Assembly: GCF_016584665.1 (NCBI RefSeq) | Contig: NZ_BBJB01000066.1 | Span: 80,198-144,197 of the forward strand | Direction: 5' to 3' | Length of the DNA: 64,000 bases | From: Pseudanabaena sp. lw0831 | Lineage (GTDB): Bacteria; Cyanobacteriota; Cyanobacteriia; Pseudanabaenales; Pseudanabaenaceae | Shown here: piece by piece, positions 53,288 to 61,485 of the stretch | Layout: each line of letters begins with the position of its first letter | Position numbering within the stretch: the stretch's first letter is position 1 | The notes under the pieces: generated by a model | Databases searched by the model: none | Told to the model about the DNA's origin: nothing | The model's input: the letters and a program-made list of their open reading frames with translations, nothing else | Translations under genes and position numbers: made by a program

Positions 53288-53947
53288 ATGAGCGATCGCC
53301 CTACTCCCTACAACAGTAAAAATCAAAATATAGAGACAAGGGGCTTAAGCCCCTTGTCTGGTTTAAGTTATGAACAGGGATCGCTCTTTAGTGAAGGTAT
53401 TCAGCGAAATTCACGACTCTATGACAGTAGCGCAAATTATGAAATGGGAAGTCAGTCTTTACAGATATGGAAACAGGCGATCGCTAAGTACCAGAGTTCC
53501 ATCACCACAATGATTCCCGCCGTTCAAACTGCTCTATTTGACATGCCGTCTAGTCACTGCGATCCCCATGCGATTAATCCCTTTGCCTTACCGATCCAAC
53601 CTGCGGAGTTCTATCGCTTGCCCAGTGGTGGCAGTGACGATGCTTGCATATACTTTGTGATCGATCTCACTACTGAGGTACAATCACCAGTGCTACTGTA
53701 TATTGGTGAGACATGCAGATCTCATAAGCGATGGAAAGGAATTCATGATTGCAAACGGTATCTCCTTAATTACCGCGATTTGCATAGCACCCACAACCTA
53801 CCGACACAAGTTGTCATGACCTTCTGGTGGGATGCTCCTTCTTCATCACGTCCACGTCAACAACTTGAACGAAACTTAATCGAAAAATGGCGATCGCCTT
53901 TCAATAAAGAAAATTGGAACTTTTGGGGGACTCCTTTTGTAAATTAA
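53288..53947 (+). CDS. GIY-YIG-like nuclease domain protein
   Basis: 219 residues. The C-terminal half (about 120-219) has the GIY-YIG layout: ACIYFVIDL, then VLLYIGETCRSHKRWKGIH (the Y-I-G strand and catalytic Arg helix) and QLERNLIEKWRSPFNKENWNFWG (the metal-binding Glu and Asn-rich end). The N-terminal half is low complexity. A 26-bp perfect palindrome lies in the coding sequence at 53334-53359. ATG 53288 is preferred over the frame opening at 53258. Role unknown; such proteins may be stand-alone or act in repair. Confidence 0.7.
   Translation: MSDRPTPYNSKNQNIETRGLSPLSGLSYEQGSLFSEGIQRNSRLYDSSANYEMGSQSLQIWKQAIAKYQSSITTMIPAVQTALFDMPSSHCDPHAINPFALPIQPAEFYRLPSGGSDDACIYFVIDLTTEVQSPVLLYIGETCRSHKRWKGIHDCKRYLLNYRDLHSTHNLPTQVVMTFWWDAPSSSRPRQQLERNLIEKWRSPFNKENWNFWGTPFVN
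53334..53359. repeat. 26-bp perfect palindrome inside the GIY-YIG coding sequence
   Basis: AGACAAGGGGCTTA (first half) is the exact reverse complement of the second half with no mismatch. It encodes ETRGLSPLSG at about residues 16-25 of the protein. Confidence 0.85.
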
Positions 53948-54014
53948 TTCGTCTATAACAACACATACTCAAGCTCTCGCATACTCAAGCAACATTATCA
54001 AGCAAAAAATTATT

Positions 54015-54209
54015 ATGTCTTCTCACAATTTGAATCCAAATCCTGATTCCGGCGAATTATGGTTTGCCAAGTTTTTTATCGGTAGCATGGTTTCGATCGC
54101 TTTCCTGACAGTGCTTCTATCTTTTCTGCCTTCACCATCAGGCTTACGCAATTCACCACAAATTAAATCCTCATTAGTGACACCACTGGTCATTACTGAT
54201 GTTGTGTAA
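54015..54209 (+). CDS. Small single-helix membrane protein
   Basis: 64 residues, with one hydrophobic helix LWFAKFFIGSMVSIAFLTVLLSFL (about 15-38), hydrophilic ends and no known motif. Shine-Dalgarno is weak. It ends 18 bp before the end of the convergent GT4 gene. Coding potential moderate: it begins with ATG and has no rare frame. Function unknown. Confidence 0.45.
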   Translation: MSSHNLNPNPDSGELWFAKFFIGSMVSIAFLTVLLSFLPSPSGLRNSPQIKSSLVTPLVITDVV

Positions 54210-54226
54210 CTTTAAAGATGTTACCT

Positions 54227-55405
54227 TCAATTTTTAACCTTCAAAAAAACTGCTTCAGTTTGTTCGGCAAGTTTGTCCCATGCAAAGCTTTCTCTTAGAT
54301 CCGACTGAGCATTATCAACTAAGGTTTTTGCGTACTCAGGGTTTTGTAAGATTTCGATGATCCCTTCAGCTAACGAATCAGCATCATTAACGCGAGTTAC
54401 TAGCCCTGTGACCTTATGGCGCACTACTTCTGGCAATCCTCCCGTATCGGAAACTACAAGCGGAATTTTTGCGGCAAAACTCTCAAGGGCGACGATCCCA
54501 AATGGCTCGTATAAGCTGGGAAATACTGCACAATTAGCGATCTTCTGAAATTTCCAAAAATCAGCGTCTGCCATAAAGCCTGTAAATAAAACCTTATGAT
54601 AAATACCTAGATCCCAAGCTTGACGTTGGAGCAAGATAGAATAAGCGTCGCCAGTACCGATAATCACCAGACGTACTCGATCGTTCATCGCCGCGATCAC
54701 CTTGGGCATGGCATTCAGCAAAATATAAATGCCTTTTTCGTAAGTAATCCGTCCGACAAAGTAGATAATCGCTTCTTCAGGTTTCGCGTATTGTGCTTTT
54801 AGGGCTTCAAGATCGTATTGATGCTCTGCAGTAATATTTTGCCAACGCTCAACGCTCAGCCCGTTATAGACCACATCGGTTTTCTCGGCAGGACAATCTA
54901 GCGCCCGTTGCAATTCGCCTCGCATATATCGAGAGCAAACAATCACTCGCTGAGATGCTTGAGTTAAGAGGATTTCTTTATGATGGATATATCTTTGCGT
55001 GTCGTTGTGAATCCCATTACATCGTCCATATTCTGTGGCATGGATCGTGGTAACTAGTGGAATCTGAAATTCGTTAGTAATCGCGATCGCGGATTCTTCA
55101 ACTAACCAATCATGGGCATGGATCAAGTCTATAGAATTAATTGCCAAGAACTCTCTCGCAAAGTTCAGCATATTTGCATTCATTTTCGCAATCCATTGGA
55201 AAAAGTCATTATTGACTCCAACGGAAATTCGGTACACATGAATTCCATCGACGACTTCTGCTGATGCCCCACACTCGACGGCAACGGTGATTAGATGAAC
55301 CTCATGTCCGCGCTTAACAATTTCAGGATATAGCTCTGCTACGTGACGAGAAATTCCTCCAATGATGCGTGGTGGAAACTCCCAAGCTAGAGCGAGAATA
55401 CGCAT
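54227..55405 (-). CDS. Glycosyltransferase family 4 (glycogen synthase-like)
   Basis: 392 residues. N-terminal ILALAWEFPPRIIGGISRHVAEL, DLIHAHDWLVEES, VTTIHATEYGR and VCSRYMRGEL are typical of the cyanobacterial/archaeal GT4 branch related to starch and glycogen synthases. C-terminal FVGRITYEKGIYILLNAM and FPSLYEPFGIVALESFAAKIPLVVSDTGGLPEVV (E-x7-E motif). Donor and acceptor cannot be inferred. Stands alone on the minus strand; convergent with a small ORF. Confidence 0.9.
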   Translation of the reverse strand: MRILALAWEFPPRIIGGISRHVAELYPEIVKRGHEVHLITVAVECGASAEVVDGIHVYRISVGVNNDFFQWIAKMNANMLNFAREFLAINSIDLIHAHDWLVEESAIAITNEFQIPLVTTIHATEYGRCNGIHNDTQRYIHHKEILLTQASQRVIVCSRYMRGELQRALDCPAEKTDVVYNGLSVERWQNITAEHQYDLEALKAQYAKPEEAIIYFVGRITYEKGIYILLNAMPKVIAAMNDRVRLVIIGTGDAYSILLQRQAWDLGIYHKVLFTGFMADADFWKFQKIANCAVFPSLYEPFGIVALESFAAKIPLVVSDTGGLPEVVRHKVTGLVTRVNDADSLAEGIIEILQNPEYAKTLVDNAQSDLRESFAWDKLAEQTEAVFLKVKN

Positions 55406-55496
55406 GATATTTAAGTAATATTTGTATTAATAAAAACAATGATCAAGGCAGGAGCAAGAACTAAGTGATAAAGCTTACCTAACTATAGCAACTATG

Positions 55497-55601
55497 TAAG
55501 TAGCTAGGCACAATTAAATATAAAACCCCAAAATCTGTACCGCCCGCTAGGCGGGCGGTACAGATTTTGGCTCTGATTTTTTGATTATGCCGAGGTACTT
55601 A
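55497..55601. mobile_element. MITE-like palindromic element, copy 2 (inverted relative to copy 1)
   Basis: TAAGTAGCTAGGCACAATTA at the left end, GATTATGCCGAGGTACTTA at the right end, and the core ATCTGTACCGCCCGC ... GCGGGCGGTACAGAT with the AAACCCCAAA edge. It aligns with copy 1 in reverse orientation. Confidence 0.78.
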
Positions 55602-55639
55602 ATCTATAGAAATGTAGAACTTTGCTGTTAAACAAACCA

Positions 55640-55690
55640 CAATATTTTTGTTAAAAGTGTTGCTTTGCAACACTTTTAACAAAAATATTG
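55640..55690. repeat. 51-bp palindrome, loop TTT
   Basis: CAATATTTTTGTTAAAAGTG with TTGC pairs perfectly with its complement around TTT. The right flank (CAGCGGAAAGCACTGCAATA) is an inverted relative of the shared AGCGCTTTGCGCT flank. Confidence 0.75.
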
Positions 55691-55808
55691 ATTTTCTTCT
55701 CAGCGGAAAGCACTGCAATACTAAGAAATGACTCAAGATATGTTAATCTCACTGCATAATTTGTGATACTTTTCATGGCAACCGTGTGAATTGTGACAGG
55801 AGGCAGTT

Positions 55809-57008
55809 ATGACAGAAAACAAAACTAAAGAAGTAATTGAGGGCGTTTCTAAGCAAGTTGGGCAAACTTGGACAAAAGTACAGCCGCAGTTGCAAGCGCT
55901 ATTACTTAAACTTATTAAAAATTTGCTGCCTGCACTTCGTAACCTGCAAACAAAGCTCACCAAGTCCGATTTGGTGACAAAAGAAGGTGAAGAGACAACT
56001 GCTACAACGAGCACAGAGAGTCTTTCTAGCAACCCTACCTTAAATAAAGCTTTAAATATAGGAAAGGTATTTTCAGCTAAGGCGATCGCATCTTTAATTG
56101 TCGCCTTAACAAAACTGCAACAAAGCCTTGAAGGTCAAGAAAGCACATTGGATGCGACGGGTGAGGCGGCAGGATTGATTAATGCATCCATCGAAGCTGA
56201 CTCTCCTCTGGTGGCCCAAGTTAAGCAAGAATTTGGTGTTGCTTGGAAATTTGTCAAAGAGCAAGTTACACCGAAAATTTTGTCATTTTTACAAATGTCT
56301 GTAGACAAGCTCGATCCGATCGCGACAAATGTTTGGCAAAAGGCTTCGGCTAAGGCAGCGGCAACGCCTTCTTTGGTAAATTCTTGGGAAAAGCTCCAAG
56401 AAAATGATGCTTGGAAAAAGACCGTGACCGCGACTGCTCCAATTTGGCGATCGATCAGTGGCATTGCGGTGCAGGTTCCACTTTCTGATGAAGTTAAGCG
56501 GATTCTTGATAAACGGGCTGGTACTGTTGCTTTGGTCACTTTGTTTTCTCTTTTGATCATTCTGAAGCCATCCCATGCCCACAGTCAAAATGTTAAAAAA
56601 GTTGCGGCAACACCAGCACCGATTAGCAAACCTGTGAGCATTAATGCTAAGAAGCAACCACCTGCTGTTAATAAAGATTTGGTGAAGCCAGAGCGTGGTG
56701 ACGCGCCTCTAAATGCTGAACAAATTGCGATCGCTAAGATTCAAACCCAAGTTTCGGAAGTAGCGAACCAATATGGCGAATCTTTGCTTGGTTCAGTACA
56801 GACCAACTTTAAGCGTGGACGCTTGATTGTGGCTCTTAATGATGGCTGGTATAAGTTGGAGCCAAGCCAACAGACTCAATTGGTGACAGATTTACAAACG
56901 AGATCGCAGTCACTCAATTTCAAGAAATTATTTGTCGCAGATGCCCAAAATCATTTGATTGCGCGTACCCCTGTAACTGGTAACGAAGTAGTGATTTTGA
57001 GACAGTAG
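55809..57008 (+). CDS. Conserved cyanobacterial membrane protein, unknown function
   Basis: 399 residues. An alpha-helical, amphipathic N-terminal half (about 1-235), one membrane helix AGTVALVTLFSLLIILKPSHA (about 238-258), an Ala/Pro/Lys linker and a C-terminal domain (about 300-399) with IAKIQTQVSEVANQYGESLL and LIVALNDGWYKLEPSQQTQLV. The start follows GGAGGCAG. Topology suggests a cytoplasmic helical part and an extracytoplasmic small domain. No family is recognised beyond resemblance to other cyanobacterial hypotheticals. Confidence 0.7.
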   Translation: MTENKTKEVIEGVSKQVGQTWTKVQPQLQALLLKLIKNLLPALRNLQTKLTKSDLVTKEGEETTATTSTESLSSNPTLNKALNIGKVFSAKAIASLIVALTKLQQSLEGQESTLDATGEAAGLINASIEADSPLVAQVKQEFGVAWKFVKEQVTPKILSFLQMSVDKLDPIATNVWQKASAKAAATPSLVNSWEKLQENDAWKKTVTATAPIWRSISGIAVQVPLSDEVKRILDKRAGTVALVTLFSLLIILKPSHAHSQNVKKVAATPAPISKPVSINAKKQPPAVNKDLVKPERGDAPLNAEQIAIAKIQTQVSEVANQYGESLLGSVQTNFKRGRLIVALNDGWYKLEPSQQTQLVTDLQTRSQSLNFKKLFVADAQNHLIARTPVTGNEVVILRQ

Positions 57009-57022
57009 TTTGTAACCAAACC

Positions 57023-57083
57023 AAACCCCAAAAAATTATTGAGAGTATTGCTTTGCAATACTCTCAATAATTTTTTGGGGTTT
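57023..57083. terminator. 61-bp perfect palindrome, loop TTT
   Basis: AAACCCCAAAAAATTATTGA with GAGTATTGC pairs perfectly with its complement around TTT. The right flank has CAGCGCAAAGCGCTGTAA, the shared flank in inverted orientation. Downstream of the 399-residue gene and 29 bp upstream of the DUF3288 gene. Confidence 0.78.
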
Positions 57084-57112
57084 TTATCTCAGCGCAAAGC
57101 GCTGTAATTTTT

Positions 57113-57400
57113 ATGGCAGAAGTAAAAGATCAAAGACATCCTCAGTACACCAAAGATCGCCAAATTGTGAATGACTTACTGGCGCAGTCTGCGCCTAGCA
57201 ATCGCGATCATGCTGATCTAGCGCGTTTAATCGTGCGTTATAAAGGATTCGTTGGAGCGAGAGATATTCAGGCTGATTTGCTCAAGGTGCTCGATAATTG
57301 GCAGCTAACTGAAGAAGCACTATTTACCAAAACTAGAGCGATCCATGCGATCGGCAAAGTTTATATGGCGCAGGATGAAGGGCAGGACGATTGGTCATAA
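57113..57400 (+). CDS. DUF3288 family protein
   Basis: 95 residues starting MAEVKDQRHPQYTKDRQIVNDLL and containing ARLIVRYKGFVGARDIQADL, the family's signature block. Restricted to cyanobacteria and plastid-bearing relatives as far as I know; function unknown. Cytosolic and charged. Followed by two palindromes; the one at 57482 is a classical terminator. Confidence 0.85.
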   Translation: MAEVKDQRHPQYTKDRQIVNDLLAQSAPSNRDHADLARLIVRYKGFVGARDIQADLLKVLDNWQLTEEALFTKTRAIHAIGKVYMAQDEGQDDWS

Positions 57401-57423
57401 GTAGATGTACATAATCAATTACA

Positions 57424-57476
57424 AACCCAAACCTGTAAAGTTGCGCCCCTGCGGGGCGCAACTTTAAGGGTTTGGG
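57424..57476. repeat. Palindrome, loop TGC, downstream of DUF3288
   Basis: AAACCCAAACC-TAAAGTTGCGCCCC pairs with GGGGCGCAACTTTA and GGGTTTGGGT around TGC, with a small internal mismatch. Related in sequence to the one at 52146 (AAAGTTGCGCCCC core). Confidence 0.7.
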
Positions 57477-57481
57477 TAATT

Positions 57482-57521
57482 AAAAAATCAGATGGGGCGA
57501 TTTCGCCCCATCTGATTTTTT
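57482..57521 (+). terminator. Intrinsic terminator
   Basis: AAAAAATCAGATGGGGCGA pairs perfectly with TCGCCCCATCTGATTTTTT, a two-base loop and T-run; ends 186 bp before the next kinase start. Confidence 0.85.
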
Positions 57522-57573
57522 ATAACCATTACAGCGATCCTATAGGCAATAGAAAAAAGTCTATAATTTCTAT

Positions 57574-57677
57574 TAAGTACCTTGGCATAATTAAAAACCA
57601 AACCCAAAATCTGTATCTCCTGCGCAGCGGGCGGTGCAGATTTTGGGGTTTTATATTTAATTGTGCCTAGCTATTTA
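57574..57677. mobile_element. MITE-like palindromic element, copy 3
   Basis: TAAGTACCTTGGCATAATTA at the left end and TTAATTGTGCCTAGCTATTTA (last 20: given by position) at the right end. The core is partly degraded (ATCTGTATCTCC instead of ATCTGTACCGCC). Same orientation as copy 1. It ends 30 bp upstream of the ATG of the CBCR kinase and provides the in-frame GTG that extends that ORF. Confidence 0.75.
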
Positions 57678-57707
57678 AGAGAACATCTTAGTTCGCGTAA
57701 TCATGTA

Positions 57708-60700
57708 ATGTCCAATTCTCCAAATAGTCAGATCACACCAAATAGTTCACAGAGATTATCTTTTCAAGTAAAGGTTTTGATTGTAAGCAGTGGTGAAAAA
57801 GATCGCTCTATTTATCGTCATTACATTCAAACTGATTCCACCACTAACTATCAGATTTTAGAGACTGATAATGTCAATGATGCATTATGCCTCTGGCGAT
57901 CGCATAGTCCAGACATTGTATTACTTGATGCTAATTTGCTTGATGGCAATGGACTCGACCTGTTAGAGATTATCAGTTCAGGAATCGTTGACCCCAAATG
58001 GCCAGTAATTATGCTCACTGGATATGAAGATGGCATCGTCGCCGCAAATGCCATTAAGCTTGGAGCTGCTGACTATTTAATCAAAGATGAGATAAGTGCC
58101 GTTGTCCTACGCCGAACTATTCACAGACTGTTAGATCGGTTTGCCATATTTCATAAATTACAGCGATCGCATCAACAAGAAACTCTAATTGCAGAAATTT
58201 CACTACGGGTCAGAAAATCATTAGAACTTGATAAAATTTATGAAGCGATCGTTCAAGAAGTTCAAAGCTTTCTCAAAGCTGATCGCACCGTAATTTATAA
58301 ATTCAATCCCAATATGAGTGGCACGATCGTCGCCGAAGCTGTCGATCCTCCTTGGGAGCCAAGTATTCATCAAAATATAATTGACACTTGTTTTCGTGAC
58401 AACTTAGGTGGCGCATATCGACAGGGTAAAATTTTTGCGGCAAATGATATCCATGTGGCAAATTTAAGTTCTTGTCACGTTCAACTATTAGAAAGATTTC
58501 AAGTGAAAGCGAATCTAGTAGTGCCCATTCTCTTACCTACATCTACTCAATATTCGGATGTGGATGCTGGAGATTCTTCATCTCTTCTATGGGGGTTACT
58601 AATTGTTCATCAATGCTCAACTACGCGCATTTGGGAAGATGTGGATTTACGATTACTTAAGCAGTTGTCAGTGCAACTTGCGATCGCTATTCAACAAGCA
58701 GAACTCTATCAAAATCTGCGAAATCTCAACTCTTCTTTAGAAGAAAAAGTGCAGCACCGTACCAATGAATTACGTCAGAATGAAGAACTACTGCGAATAT
58801 CTTTTGACAATGCACCTGTGGGTATGGCAACGCTCAATTTAGAGGGAAAGTTCTTAATTGTTAATAAAGATATTTGTAAGACCTATGGTTATTCTCCTGA
58901 AGAATTACTTCAAATCTCAGCTATTGATATCACTCATCCTGATTCTATCGAATCAACTTTAGCACACCGAAACAAGCTATTAGTAGGGGAAACTGAATGT
59001 ACAATTCTAGAAACCCAATACATCCACAAAAACGGTAAAATAGTTGATGCGATCAGTCGTGTTAGCTTAATCCGAGATATTGACAACTGTCCAGTTCAGT
59101 TTGTAGTGAGTGTTGCGGATATCACTGAGAAAAAACAAAATGAGGCAAAACTGGCTGCTGCAATGGTAGCTGAAGCTGCTAACAAAGCTAAGAGTGAGTT
59201 TTTGGCAACCATGAGCCACGAGATTCGCACACCGATGAATGCTGTAATTGGGATGGCTGGACTATTGAGCAGTACACCGCTATCCTCTCAACAACAATTA
59301 TTTGTTACTGGGATTCGTCAAGGAGGGGAAGTACTTCTATCAGTGATTAACAAGATTCTTGATTTCTCTCAAATTGAATCTGGTGCGATCGAGTTAGAAG
59401 AGCATCCCTTTGATTTGCGGAATTGTATTGAAGAAATCCTTGATTTGATGGCATTTCAAACTGCCGAAAAATCTCTAGACCTGACGGCTTTAATCGATTT
59501 GGATGTGCCGAGTCGGATCATTAGCGACTCCACTTGTCTACGGCAGGTTTTGGTGAATCTGATTAGTAATGCGATCAAATTTACAGAAAGTGGCGAAATT
59601 GTGATTACATTGAGTTCGACTTTGATCGAATCAGACACAAATACATATCAATTAGATTTTGCTGTGCGCGATACAGGTGTTGGTATTGCTCCAGAAGCAA
59701 TCAATCGACTGTTTAAACCTTTTAGTCAAGCAGATAGCTCAATTACAAGGCAATATGGCGGTACTGGCTTAGGCTTAGCAATTAGCAAGCAGCTTTGTAA
59801 GCTTATGGGTGGGGGGATACAAGTTGAGAGCGAATTGGGACAAGGAACGACTTTTAGCTTTTTTATTCGCGCTCAAGCGATCGCTACAGAGCCTTTAGCG
59901 ATCGACCCCGATCTCGACCAAAAGCATTTGCTTGTCGTTAGCACCAAGCTAACAATTCAACAAGTCATTCAGTTGTATACTCAGCCTTTGGGTATGCTTG
60001 TCCAATCGGCAATATCTGAAGGGGAAGCTCTTCAATACATAGGAGCATCAAACTTTGATGCTGTCTTAATTGATCGTCATCTCGAATCGATAGATGGATT
60101 GGAGCTAGCCAGAAACATCCAAGATGTTTTCCCTTCTCTACCAGTTATTCTCCTCACCTCTGTGACAGCTACCGATATTTCTAGTTCTATCCACTTTGCT
60201 GGATATTTGACTAAGCCAATTACAGCAACAAAGCTTTATCATGTATTTCTGAGTGTATTTTCGACTGGATCGCCGCAGTCAAAAAATTTAATTAATATCG
60301 TCCAACTAAATAGCGATTTTGCTAGTAGCTATCCTTTCCAAATTTTAATTGTTGAGGATAATACTGTAAATCAGCAAATTCTTTTATTAATGTTAGAACG
60401 TTTGGGATATAGGGGAGATGCTGTGGTAAATGGTTTGGAAGGGGTTAATGCGTTGAAGAGACAAGCCTACGATTTAGTTTTTATGGATATCCAGATGCCG
60501 ATCATGGATGGATTGACGGCTTGTCAGCATATTCGTCAGATGCCAGACCGCAATCCTTGGATTATCGGACTTTCGGCAAATGCCTTTAAGGAATCTCGTG
60601 AAACTGCTCTATCTGTGGGAATGAATGATTACCTTGCCAAGCCGCTCCAAATTGAAGATTTAGTTTCGACGCTACAACGAGTTTCTGAGCATTTGCAATT

Positions 60701-61277
60701 AAGTAAAATCCAGACTGAGCAAACTAAGCCTGAATTGCGATCTCGAAATCTAAAGTCATTAACAAAGCAATTACTTGATCCGTCAAAAGTTAAATTTAGT
60801 GATATTGATCGATCGATTACACCATCTAGCATTTATATGCAATTAGACTCTTCTATCTCTGGACTTGCTGTAATCAATTTGTCAACGCTGAATATGTTAG
60901 AGAAATGTCTAGGTAAGCTGGATCTCGCGCAGATTATTGATTCTTACTTAAAAGATTCGGAGCAAGCGATCGCAAGGATGCGACAAGCCATTGAACAATT
61001 AGATTTTGCCAAAATTAGTTTTGAAAATCATGCCTTTAAAGGCGGAAGCGGTACTTTAGGAGCCGATAGACTTGTGACAATTTGCAAAGCGTTAAACGTT
61101 CTTTGCAAGTCAAATAGTCATGCTAGTGATATCGAAAACGTAGATATAGCGATGCATCAATTGGAGCTTGAGTTTGTCAAAGTGTCTGAATTCTTACAAC
61201 AAACAATTTCTGCTTATAGTATTGGAAGCAGGGATTTGGGCTTGGAGACCAAGCCCCTACCCACACAAAAAATGTAG
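57708..61277 (+). CDS. Cyanobacteriochrome hybrid histidine kinase (REC-CBCR GAF-PAS-HisKA-HATPase-REC-REC-Hpt)
   Basis: 1189 residues from ATG 57708; the frame extends to 57663 inside the MITE. REC1 (22-140), a bilin GAF (about 175-340), PAS (364-485), HisKA (His near 502, SHEIRTPM), HATPase_c (611-730), REC2 (737-850), REC3 (876-995, EDNTVNQQ, Asp near 926 in FMDIQMPIMDG) and Hpt (1070-1180, His near 1107 in ENHAFKGGSGTLGA). The GAF has Cys228 in DTCF (bases 58389-58391) and Cys256 in SSCHVQLLERFQVKANLVVPI (19 residues shown by position), spaced 28 residues as in dual-cysteine DXCF cyanobacteriochromes. It is therefore likely a blue/green or blue/teal photoreceptor. The 3' end overlaps a palindrome. 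Confidence 0.9.
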   Translation: MSNSPNSQITPNSSQRLSFQVKVLIVSSGEKDRSIYRHYIQTDSTTNYQILETDNVNDALCLWRSHSPDIVLLDANLLDGNGLDLLEIISSGIVDPKWPVIMLTGYEDGIVAANAIKLGAADYLIKDEISAVVLRRTIHRLLDRFAIFHKLQRSHQQETLIAEISLRVRKSLELDKIYEAIVQEVQSFLKADRTVIYKFNPNMSGTIVAEAVDPPWEPSIHQNIIDTCFRDNLGGAYRQGKIFAANDIHVANLSSCHVQLLERFQVKANLVVPILLPTSTQYSDVDAGDSSSLLWGLLIVHQCSTTRIWEDVDLRLLKQLSVQLAIAIQQAELYQNLRNLNSSLEEKVQHRTNELRQNEELLRISFDNAPVGMATLNLEGKFLIVNKDICKTYGYSPEELLQISAIDITHPDSIESTLAHRNKLLVGETECTILETQYIHKNGKIVDAISRVSLIRDIDNCPVQFVVSVADITEKKQNEAKLAAAMVAEAANKAKSEFLATMSHEIRTPMNAVIGMAGLLSSTPLSSQQQLFVTGIRQGGEVLLSVINKILDFSQIESGAIELEEHPFDLRNCIEEILDLMAFQTAEKSLDLTALIDLDVPSRIISDSTCLRQVLVNLISNAIKFTESGEIVITLSSTLIESDTNTYQLDFAVRDTGVGIAPEAINRLFKPFSQADSSITRQYGGTGLGLAISKQLCKLMGGGIQVESELGQGTTFSFFIRAQAIATEPLAIDPDLDQKHLLVVSTKLTIQQVIQLYTQPLGMLVQSAISEGEALQYIGASNFDAVLIDRHLESIDGLELARNIQDVFPSLPVILLTSVTATDISSSIHFAGYLTKPITATKLYHVFLSVFSTGSPQSKNLINIVQLNSDFASSYPFQILIVEDNTVNQQILLLMLERLGYRGDAVVNGLEGVNALKRQAYDLVFMDIQMPIMDGLTACQHIRQMPDRNPWIIGLSANAFKESRETALSVGMNDYLAKPLQIEDLVSTLQRVSEHLQLSKIQTEQTKPELRSRNLKSLTKQLLDPSKVKFSDIDRSITPSSIYMQLDSSISGLAVINLSTLNMLEKCLGKLDLAQIIDSYLKDSEQAIARMRQAIEQLDFAKISFENHAFKGGSGTLGADRLVTICKALNVLCKSNSHASDIENVDIAMHQLELEFVKVSEFLQQTISAYSIGSRDLGLETKPLPTQKM

Positions 61278-61298
61278 GGGTTTGGTCTCCAAACCCTC
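61231..61298. terminator. Imperfect palindrome overlapping the 3' end of the kinase
   Basis: GGGATTTGGGCTTGGAGACC... (61231-61260) pairs with GTAGGGGTTTGGTCTCCAAACC... (61274-61298) with a 13-base loop that holds the last codons. The kinase C-terminus (LGLETKPLPTQKM) is encoded by the left arm and loop. Confidence 0.65.
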
Positions 61299-61361
61299 TT
61301 TCAATATGACATTGAAATGTCAGGATAATTTTTGTTCCACGTAACATCAGAAAGTAACTAT

Positions 61362-61436
61362 AATAAATTTTTAAAGGCGTTGCAAAGCAACTTTTAAAAA
61401 AATTTATTGGTTTGGGTTTGAGCGCAAAGAGCTATA
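61362..61436. repeat. Palindrome, loop AAA, with inverted shared flank
   Basis: AATAAATTTTTAAAGGCGTT pairs imperfectly with its complement to 61408; the right flank (61409-61436) reads GGTTTGGGTTTGAGCGCAAAGAGCT, the inverse of the flank of the element at 62480. Confidence 0.7.
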
Positions 61437-61485
61437 GTTATTGACAGAATCGTAATATTTGCAAGATTATCTAGAGCCTCAGCTT

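Larger units (their letters stand above)
55406..55808. other. 403-bp intergenic region with two repeat elements
   Basis: Between divergent genes GT4 (minus) and the 399-residue protein (plus). It contains MITE copy 2 (55497-55601) and a palindrome (55640-55690). Its last 15 bases carry GACAGGAGG, a strong ribosome binding site for the plus-strand gene. No ORF seen. Confidence 0.6.

Noticed and set aside
57663..57707. GTG start for the cyanobacteriochrome kinase
   Set aside because: These codons lie largely inside the MITE-like element; ATG 57708 leaves the first REC domain complete.
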